In this document: piece by piece, positions 14,090-19,394 of the stretch | Layout: every line of letters begins with the position of its first letter | How positions within the stretch are numbered: the first letter of the stretch is position 1 | Origin: a virus | Reading direction: 5' to 3' (one strand) | IMG/VR virus record: IMGVR_UViG_3300038423_000721 | Location: 1 to 21,004 of that record | Length of the DNA stretch: 21,004 nucleotides | The notes under the pieces: generated by a model | What the model saw: the letters and a program-made list of their open reading frames with translations, nothing else | The model's database searches: none | Told to the model about the DNA's origin: nothing | Translations under genes and position numbers: made by a program

Positions 14090-14110
14090 GGCTCGTTCTT
14101 CCTGCGAAAA

Positions 14111-14197
14111 AGGAGTTAGAAGTTAGAAGTTAGAAGTTAGAAGTTAGGAGTTAGGAGATCCGGCGGGGGGCACTGGCGCTTGCGCCGGTGCCACCCC
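14111..14197. repeat. GTTAGAA 7-nt array and GC-rich hairpin after the protease gene
   Basis: GTTAGAA (four units) and GTTAGGA (two units) repeat with a 7-nt period at 14111-14157, the same motif as at 3263-3303. Next to it, GGGGCACTGGCGC and GCGCCGGTGCCACCCC (14167-14197) form a near-perfect hairpin with a 2-nt loop just past the protease stop codon. No U-run follows, so an intrinsic terminator is doubtful. Confidence 0.75.
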
Positions 14198-14201
14198 GCG
14201 A

Positions 14202-15143
14202 TTACGTAATGGCGGCGACGAACGCCCGGGCGTCGAGCCTGGCCGAGCCGTCGGCCAGGTGCTGATCCCGCGAGAGCGGCTTGGACCACGGCGACAGCGA
14301 GTCGCCGGCCAGCGCCCGGACCAGTGCCGCCCGCTCCTCGATCAAGGTCCGCAGGGCCTGCTCGTCGGGGGCCGCCAGCAGCGATTCGACGAACCGCCGG
14401 CTGGTGATGGACTTGGCCTGCGGATCGGAGCCCTCCGGGTCGGGCAGGTGATATTCCCGCAGCAGGGTGCGGACGAGCTGCCGTTTCTGGTGGGCCGTCT
14501 CGAGGGCCGCCAGGCGCTGCACTTCCGCCGCCAGCCGCCGCAGCTCGGCCTCTGGCCCCGCGGTCAGGGCCTCGACCAGCTCGGGATAGTCGCGCCGCAG
14601 GGCCTCGACGCTGGCGGGGGGCTGCCGCGCGCCCGGCGCCGGCGGCGACTGCCAGCCGCCACGCGACTCGAACAGACCGCGCGTCGTGGCCGGGTCGGCC
14701 ACCAGGTCCACGCTCTGCACGCGGGTGATGGCCTCGACCTCGACCCGCTCGCCGCGGCGGACCGTTCGCGCCTCGACGTTGTGCGAAAAGCCCACGTTCT
14801 CCGGCGCGTGCTCCGCGTCCCATGCAAGCTGCTCCGCAAGCTGATGCTTGGGATTGAAGTGCAAGTCGGCGAACAGCCCGTCGGGCCGGGCCGTCACGCC
14901 GCGGATCGTGCCGATGCGGTCCTGGTAGTCGCGGGGCATGCCCGGACTGCCCTTGGGGTGATTCACGTTCACCTTGGCGTCCTCGTACAGCGCGGCGGCC
15001 TGGGCCAGCGCGTCGGGCAGATAGGTGCGGCCGTTGCGCGACTCCAGACCCAGAATCTTCACGCCCCGGATCACCCCCGCCTGGCGGTCGGTCCGCAACG
15101 CCAGCCCGCGCCAATCGCAGAATTCCTGCAACATTTCGGTCAT
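14202..15143 (-). CDS. Capsid maturation protease with scaffold-like C-terminus (313 aa)
   Basis: The N-terminal 160 residues look like a prohead protease of the herpesvirus-assemblin-like fold. The pattern LGLESRNGRTYLPDAL (about 31-46) resembles the Asn-Gly-Arg-x-Tyr motif of the T4 gp21-like proteases. His62 in NVNHPKG and Ser120 in NVGFSHNVEA are the candidate catalytic residues, and QSVDLVADPATTRGLFES closes the domain. Residues 175-313 are helical and charged (EALRRDYPELVEALTAGPEA; LAAEVQRLAALETAHQ), as expected of an internal scaffold joined to its protease. ATG 15143 is chosen because AAAGGA lies 6 nt upstream; the frame continues upstream into non-coding hairpin DNA. Role: cleaves scaffold and capsid N-termini during head maturation. 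Confidence 0.72.
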   Translation of the reverse strand: MTEMLQEFCDWRGLALRTDRQAGVIRGVKILGLESRNGRTYLPDALAQAAALYEDAKVNVNHPKGSPGMPRDYQDRIGTIRGVTARPDGLFADLHFNPKHQLAEQLAWDAEHAPENVGFSHNVEARTVRRGERVEVEAITRVQSVDLVADPATTRGLFESRGGWQSPPAPGARQPPASVEALRRDYPELVEALTAGPEAELRRLAAEVQRLAALETAHQKRQLVRTLLREYHLPDPEGSDPQAKSITSRRFVESLLAAPDEQALRTLIEERAALVRALAGDSLSPWSKPLSRDQHLADGSARLDARAFVAAIT

Positions 15144-15160
15144 CTGGTTTCCTTTCTGCG

Positions 15161-15203
15161 GGGACTGTCCCAATTTTCGTCCGACGAAAATGGGACTGTA
15201 CCC
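15161..15203. repeat. Nested palindromes in the leader of the protease gene
   Basis: GGGACTGTCCC (15161-15171, a perfect GGGAC-T-GTCCC palindrome) and TGGGACTGTACCC (15191-15203) flank TTTTCGT-CCG-ACGAAAA (7-bp stem). The whole 43-nt block can also fold as one stem because CCCAATTTTCGT and ACGAAAATGGG are complementary with one bulge. It ends 7 nt before the ribosome-binding site of the protease. It is probably a host-type dispersed element. Confidence 0.7.
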
Positions 15204-15240
15204 TTTGACGGTAGCGGTTTGTTCAATTGAGCTGCTTCGC

Positions 15241-15423
15241 CTATTTTTCAAGGCGGTCCACCATGCACCGGATCTGCTGAATGGTCCCGTCCTGAAGCGT
15301 GAGCCGCACGGCGGCGGTGCCGAAGAACCCGCGCCGCAGGACCTGCTCCAGGAGCTCCGACAGGGCGGCCTTTAGCTGGACCATCTTCTTCGCATTCGCC
15401 TGAGTGGTGCTGTGCGTCGTCAT
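15241..15423 (-). CDS. DUF2292-like small protein, predicted leaderless (60 aa)
   Basis: The protein MTTHSTTQANAKKMVQLKAA continues into a helix (LSELLEQVLRRGFFGTAAVR) and a short hairpin (LTLQDGTIQQIRCMVDRLEK). The pattern of a helix, a Gly-Phe/Tyr-Gly turn, a strand with Asp-Gly and a final charged Glu-Lys is that of the small DUF2292 (YezD-like) family, which is of unknown function. ATG 15423 is chosen over an in-frame ATG at 15435 because the latter lies inside the predicted -10 box. The predicted transcription start coincides with the A of ATG 15423, so the message would be leaderless. Own promoter plus location between portal-effector and protease genes suggests a moron expressed independently of the late operon. 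Confidence 0.6.
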   Translation of the reverse strand: MTTHSTTQANAKKMVQLKAALSELLEQVLRRGFFGTAAVRLTLQDGTIQQIRCMVDRLEK

Positions 15424-15430
15424 GGGCACA

Positions 15431-15459
15431 AACATAGCATATTAGTGTACAAATGTCAA
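15431..15459 (-). promoter_or_regulatory. Sigma-70-type promoter with extended -10, predicting a leaderless transcript
   Basis: On the minus strand the -35 box TTGACA (15459-15454) is a perfect consensus match. A spacer of exactly 17 nt follows, then TATGTT (15436-15431), which matches TATAAT at four of six positions. TGC directly before it makes an extended -10. A standard 7-nt discriminator puts +1 at 15423, the A of the downstream ATG. This is the clearest promoter found in the window. Confidence 0.65.
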
Positions 15460-15829
15460 TAGCAGTTCCTGTAAGATTTGTGCAGCCGCGTTGTGCATCG
15501 GGTCCGGGGCGGTCTGCCGCCTTCGGAACGAAGCGCGGCCGCTACTGTCGGACAAACGTGGCAACGGGCCGTATCGAGAGGGGACGGTTCGCGCCGGCGG
15601 CGGAGTTCCAGGCCCGAGGACCGCAGAATCAATAAGTGTACTCATCTCGCTCCGCGAGATGGGCTTTCATCTCGCTCCAGCGAGATGAGTACGGTGGCGA
15701 ACACGACAATAATTGATTCGCCGGTCCTTGGCTGCTTGAGGTGCGGCGACAATCGGGCCCCGAGGGCTGGCTACGCCCGGCCGTTACATCCGTCTTGCGC
15801 CAGCGTTCGGCCCTTGCCGACGCTGTGCC
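15460..15829. other. Gene-free 370-nt gap with a long hairpin
   Basis: No credible gene is present. ORFs here have biased, Pro/Arg/Ser-rich products and no similarity to any family I know. The main structure is GTACTCATCTCGCT (15638-15651) paired perfectly with AGCGAGATGAGTAC (15679-15692), and the loop contains a related CGCGAGATG/CATCTCGC pair. The rest (for example 15700-15830) looks like non-coding filler, possibly host repeat DNA. It separates the decayed paralogue from the promoter. Confidence 0.55.
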
Positions 15830-16124
15830 ATAACACTCGTCATTGAGATGCCTGACCATTTCCGGCCAGGCGTCTTCCGCGTGCTCGATAAGCGCGTGGA
15901 ACGCGCGCGGCTCTGGCGTACTCGGCCGAATCGTAGTTCTTAGGGAAAACCGCCCGCTCGCGGGAGTCGAAAAGAGGTGCGGGATTGCGATTCGCCAACG
16001 CCTCGACCATGGCGCGGGCATCCGGCGCCGCCGGCTTCTGCTTGTCACCGGGTGGGCCCGCCAGCGCGGCGGCGGCGGCGCAAAAAGCCGCGGCGCATGC
16101 CAACAGGTTCGCTTTGGGGCTCAT
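15830..16124 (-). pseudogene. Frameshifted, truncated paralogue of the exported protein upstream
   Basis: The sequence MSPKANLLACAAAF opens a signal peptide like that of its neighbour, followed by GPPGDKQKPAAPDARAMVEA and RNPAPLFDSRERAVFPKNYD. Compared with the neighbour (GPPGDKQKQPAPPDARAMVE; VFPKRYDSSEYVRAARAFYV) the identity is high at the nucleotide level. A net 2-nt deletion at about 15905-15912 throws the frame after RAAR. The expected continuation AFHALIEHAEDAWPEMVRHL is present in the other frame. Similarity ends near 15830, so two thirds of the gene is lost. Its ATG (16124-16122) overlaps the neighbour's TGA stop as ATGA, which indicates that it was once translationally coupled. This is a tandem duplication in decay. 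Confidence 0.8.
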
Positions 16125-16933
16125 TTGCTCGGGTTGCCCACGCAAATCGAGACCGACTCGCCGAAGCCTTTGAATCGGAAGGCCTGCTTCGAGGTCTTGA
16201 GACGTTCAATTTCGGACTTGATCCCCGCGATCCATTCGAGCCGCTCCGACTTTGATACTCGTTCAAACCCGCCTTTTTCCACCTCCGCGACCGCCCATTG
16301 GCAGACTTCGATCTGCAGCTCGTACAGTCGCTTTGTGCTTCGCGCATCGCACCACGCCTTGAGAATGTCTTTGCCGATCATTGAACCTCTTTTGTCGGGC
16401 AGGAACTTCTCTAGCCGATAATACGACTTTTTATCCGTATGGACATGCTGGAGGTAACTTCCTGTCAGCGCCCCGACGACGATCTCCCGGCAAACGTCCC
16501 CCACGGTCCAATTGTGCGCGTAACCAGACGACGAATCGATGTCGTGGCTGATTGTGATACTGTAACGGTCGTCATTGAGATGCCCGACGATCTCGGGCCA
16601 GGCGTCTTCCGCGTGGTCGATAAGTACGTAGAATGCTCGCGCCGCCCTGACGTACTCCGACGAATCGTAGCGTTTAGGGAAAACCGCCTGGTGGTCGGCG
16701 TCGATACCGGGTACGGGGTTTCGATTCCCCAACGCCTCTACCATTGCCCGGGCATCCGGCGGGGCGGGCTGCTTCTGCTTGTCGCCGGGTGGCCCCGCTA
16801 GCGCGGCGGCGCAAAAAGTCGCGGCGCAGGCCAGCAAAGCCGCTTTCGGAACGGCGCGAGGGCGCCGCGCAGGCCGAGGGGAATCGGTCCTTCCGCGTTT
16901 GCACGAATCGTAGAACCACATTTCGCACCCCAT
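16121..16933 (-). CDS. Exported protein of unknown function, candidate immunity partner (270 aa)
   Basis: A basic stretch (RPARRPRAVPK) is followed by a hydrophobic core (AALLACAATFCAAALA, about 31-46) and GPPGDK, which together read as a signal peptide with an Ala-Leu-Ala cleavage site. The mature part contains YDSSEYVRAARAFYVLIDHA, EDAWPEIVGHLNDDRYSITI, AHNWTVGDVCREIVVGALTG and a helical end (RLEWIAGIKSEIERLKTSKQ). I recall related planctomycete proteins of this type, present in several copies per genome, with no known function. The ATG at 16933 lies 5 nt after the portal stop. The N-terminal extension before the signal is longer than in the decayed paralogue, and no better start exists. 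A duplicated exported gene behind a toxin-like domain is the usual position for immunity; that is inference. Confidence 0.62.
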   Translation of the reverse strand: MGCEMWFYDSCKRGRTDSPRPARRPRAVPKAALLACAATFCAAALAGPPGDKQKQPAPPDARAMVEALGNRNPVPGIDADHQAVFPKRYDSSEYVRAARAFYVLIDHAEDAWPEIVGHLNDDRYSITISHDIDSSSGYAHNWTVGDVCREIVVGALTGSYLQHVHTDKKSYYRLEKFLPDKRGSMIGKDILKAWCDARSTKRLYELQIEVCQWAVAEVEKGGFERVSKSERLEWIAGIKSEIERLKTSKQAFRFKGFGESVSICVGNPSK

Positions 16934-16938
16934 TTTCG

Positions 16939-19188
16939 CTAGTAAGAGCGTGGTTTCGGGCTGTAGCGTGACTTGAACTTGTAGTTCTCGATGTTCGGGT
17001 CCTGCCGCTCCGGGTCCGAATAACCATGGACATCCCTCTTCAACTGGTGCTCGTCGGCAATTCTGCCGCCGTCCATGTGAACGTACTGCTGAACGCCGCT
17101 GTCATCCTTGCCTGCGTAAATCACATTCGACCCCTCGTAGCCATCCTTGTCAACCCCTTTCCTGTGCATGTGGTTCTGCATCCAAACGCGATCCCCCGGG
17201 GCGAAGGTGTTGGGGGCAATGCCGTGCGAGTTGCCGTTGTAGGTCTGGTAGTCACTGTTCCGCCCGCTCGGGTACAGGTCCGGCAAGGTCTTGCCGGCGA
17301 CGTCCTTTTCAAACTCGGCCGTTTTTCCCTCTTTCTTCGCCTGTTGCGCCTGCGCCTCCAGCATAAGCGATCGGGCCGCCGGTGTACATGCGGTTTCACT
17401 TCCGATACCGCTTATCCCGTACACGCGATCGTGGATTCCCTCGGTGGCCTGGCCCGGCTTGATGTGGAACGTATCTTTCGGCTTGCCGTTGACAATAGTT
17501 GTGCGCTTCTCGAAATAGGCCGGGTTCGGTTCCTTCTTTGTGTTGAACTTCATTTTATGGCCGAGGGCCGCCTTGACCAACTCGTACCGCAGATCGCGCT
17601 CCTTTTTGGAAATCTTACCCGCCGCGACCATCGCGTCAAGCTCGGCGGCCGCCCGCGCCAACTGGCCCCTTCGGCCGGCGTTCAGGTATGGCGCGTCGTC
17701 GGGGCTAACGGTATGACCGCCTTGGCCGGCAGCGCCGCCGCCCGTGGTCCATCGGCCTCGCTCGTCTCTCGGTTCGTCCGGGTTGAAGTTGGCCTCCCGG
17801 AGCCCCGCGTGCTGGGCGATCAACTGCTGCTCGCGATCGGGCTCCAGGCCGTGGCGCATGGCCATGGTCTGCCGCGACATGGCCCCGTTGCGGACCAGGA
17901 TCTGGTCGGCCTGGGCCTCTTGCAGCCGGTCGCGAACGGCCAGCGTGGGGGCCACGGCCTGGATGTCGACGGCAGCGAGGGCCTGGTGCGGCAGGCGGCC
18001 GGTTTCCACGGCGTGCGCCAGCACCCGCCCGAGCAACTGCAAGTCGTCCTCGATCGTCTCGTTCTGCAGCCGCTCGAACATCTTGACGGCCGGCCCTTCG
18101 GCCACCATCGTCGAGGCGTAGTTGGCGTTGCTGGCGTCGCTGGAGAGCATGAACTCGGGCATGACCAGGCGGCTGGCGATGGCCCGCAGCTCGGCCTGCA
18201 GCACGGTTACGTAGCGGGCGGCGTCCAGGCCGGCGGCGGGGAATTCGTAGTCCGTGCCCGCCGCCGTGTCGAGGATCGTGCCCGGGGCGTAGCGGTGCAG
18301 GTAGGCGGTCCGCCCGGTGGTCTGGTTGGTGAGGTTGAAATCGGCCTGGTCGCGGACGAACTGATCAAGGGCCGCGCCGCTGGCCGCCTGGTGCTTGCGG
18401 ATCAAGGCGATAGAGGACTGGATCTGCGCCACGGCGCTCATGTTGCGGAGGAGCTTGTCGGCCCGCCGCAGGTTCTTGCGAACGGGGTAGAACAGGGGCA
18501 GGCCCCGCCGCACGTTGCCGTCGACGTTGGCCTTGCGATGCTGGATTTCGCGCTCCCCGACGAGCCGGCCGTCGATCCAGTATCCGAGCACGGTTTCCAC
18601 GTCACCGGGCTGGGTCTGGATGCCCATGGCCGCGGCCGGGTCGCCGGCGTGCTGCGGCGGCGTGGCCACTTGCCCCGGCTCGACGAAGCGGATTTGCGTG
18701 CTCCCGTCGGAGGCGGCGAACAATCGCAGGAAGCATTCCCCGTCGCGGTCCTTGCGGCGGACGATCTCCTGCTGACGCTTGTGCCAATGATTGGCCTGGA
18801 CGAACTCGTCCAGCAGGTCCTGCACCTGGCCCACCAGTCCTTGCGCGGCGGGGTTGGGCCGGGTGCTGAAGGCCCGGTACGAGTGCCCGCTGCCCACGAT
18901 GTACGAAATCCGGTTCTCGTGGCCGTTGATGGCGAATTCGTTGGTCACGGCGAGGATCCGGCACTGGGTGCGGATTTCCGCCAGTTGTTGCTCGTTGACA
19001 ATGATGCCGGCGCTGCCGTACCACAGTCCGCTTTGGCCGACGAGGTTCCAGCGCGTGCCGTCGACGTCGTAGAAGGCGTCTTCGGGATCGACGAAGCTGC
19101 CGCACAACTCCTCGAAGGCCTCGGTCAGGCGGCGCTGCAGCCGGGTGAGGTGTGAAGCACTGGGCGGAGCCGAATCGTTGGGGCTCAT
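16939..19188 (-). CDS. Phage portal protein with C-terminal transglutaminase-like effector domain (749 aa)
   Basis: Residues 1-465 match a lambda-type portal by length and position: a long helical region, QADFNLTNQTTGRTAYLHRY, and the typical LVMPEFMLSSDASNANYAST motif (about 341-360). It forms the dodecameric DNA gate at the head vertex. Then follows FNPDEPRDERGRWTTGGG (about 468-485), a linker type known from phage proteins that carry C-terminal toxin domains. Residues 577-749 resemble the Bacillus spore-coat transglutaminase: candidate Cys601 (TACTPAARSL), FAPGDRVWMQN (about 662-672), GYEGSNVIYAG (about 683-693) and His704 (QQYVHMDGG). The position of the usual catalytic Glu is Ser here. 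The ATG at 19188 has AAGGA 9 nt upstream; earlier codons are repeat DNA. Portal confidence is high, the effector call is moderate. Confidence 0.75.
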   Translation of the reverse strand: MSPNDSAPPSASHLTRLQRRLTEAFEELCGSFVDPEDAFYDVDGTRWNLVGQSGLWYGSAGIIVNEQQLAEIRTQCRILAVTNEFAINGHENRISYIVGSGHSYRAFSTRPNPAAQGLVGQVQDLLDEFVQANHWHKRQQEIVRRKDRDGECFLRLFAASDGSTQIRFVEPGQVATPPQHAGDPAAAMGIQTQPGDVETVLGYWIDGRLVGEREIQHRKANVDGNVRRGLPLFYPVRKNLRRADKLLRNMSAVAQIQSSIALIRKHQAASGAALDQFVRDQADFNLTNQTTGRTAYLHRYAPGTILDTAAGTDYEFPAAGLDAARYVTVLQAELRAIASRLVMPEFMLSSDASNANYASTMVAEGPAVKMFERLQNETIEDDLQLLGRVLAHAVETGRLPHQALAAVDIQAVAPTLAVRDRLQEAQADQILVRNGAMSRQTMAMRHGLEPDREQQLIAQHAGLREANFNPDEPRDERGRWTTGGGAAGQGGHTVSPDDAPYLNAGRRGQLARAAAELDAMVAAGKISKKERDLRYELVKAALGHKMKFNTKKEPNPAYFEKRTTIVNGKPKDTFHIKPGQATEGIHDRVYGISGIGSETACTPAARSLMLEAQAQQAKKEGKTAEFEKDVAGKTLPDLYPSGRNSDYQTYNGNSHGIAPNTFAPGDRVWMQNHMHRKGVDKDGYEGSNVIYAGKDDSGVQQYVHMDGGRIADEHQLKRDVHGYSDPERQDPNIENYKFKSRYSPKPRSY

Positions 19189-19226
19189 GATTAAGGTTCC
19201 TTGGGGTTGAAGTATCTGACAAACTC

Positions 19227-19343
19227 GTCCCCTCTCCCTTTGGGAGAGGGGCAGGGGTGAGGGCCTGGAAAAGCGCGTTAGCCAGGCAACAGTTTCTTCG
19301 CCAATCGCCCTCACCCTAACCCTCTCCCGGAGGGAGAGGGGAC
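19227..19343. repeat. MITE-like inverted-repeat element, copy 2
   Basis: The 117-bp element has the same ends as that at 1767-1889. The left arm (19227-19263) begins GTCCCCTCTCCCTTTGGGAG and contains GGGGTGAGGG. The right arm (19308-19343) begins CCCTCACCCTAACCCTCTCC and ends GGAGAGGGGAC-like. The interior differs between copies and includes GCCTGG/CCAGGC. It fills the gap between the terminase and portal genes and would form a long hairpin in the message. Confidence 0.8.
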
Positions 19344-19364
19344 GAACTTGCCAAAGTCGCGTCA

Positions 19365-19394
19365 GGTTTCTATTCCACGGGTTTCTATTCCACT
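19365..19394. repeat. 15-bp tandem duplication across the terminase stop codon
   Basis: GGTTTCTATTCCACG (19365-19379) is followed directly by GGTTTCTATTCCACT (19380-19394), 14 of 15 bases identical. The second copy carries the stop of the terminase gene. It is a small local duplication, probably slippage. Confidence 0.8.

Noticed and set aside
14167-14197. Intrinsic terminator after the protease gene
   Set aside because: The hairpin is strong but no U-rich tract follows on the transcribed strand; downstream capsid genes must also be expressed.
15442-15645. 67-codon minus-strand ORF upstream of the small gene
   Set aside because: It crosses the -35 box of the promoter, is Pro/Arg/Ser-rich and has no ribosome-binding site or familiar pattern.
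17026-19155. 709-codon plus-strand ORF opposite the portal gene
   Set aside because: The portal motifs and the transglutaminase-like motifs are on the minus strand. Long antisense frames are expected at this GC content.
19189-19314. Longer N-terminus for the portal protein
   Set aside because: These 42 codons translate the inverted-repeat element (PSPLPLSQRERG); the ATG at 19188 has a proper ribosome-binding site.
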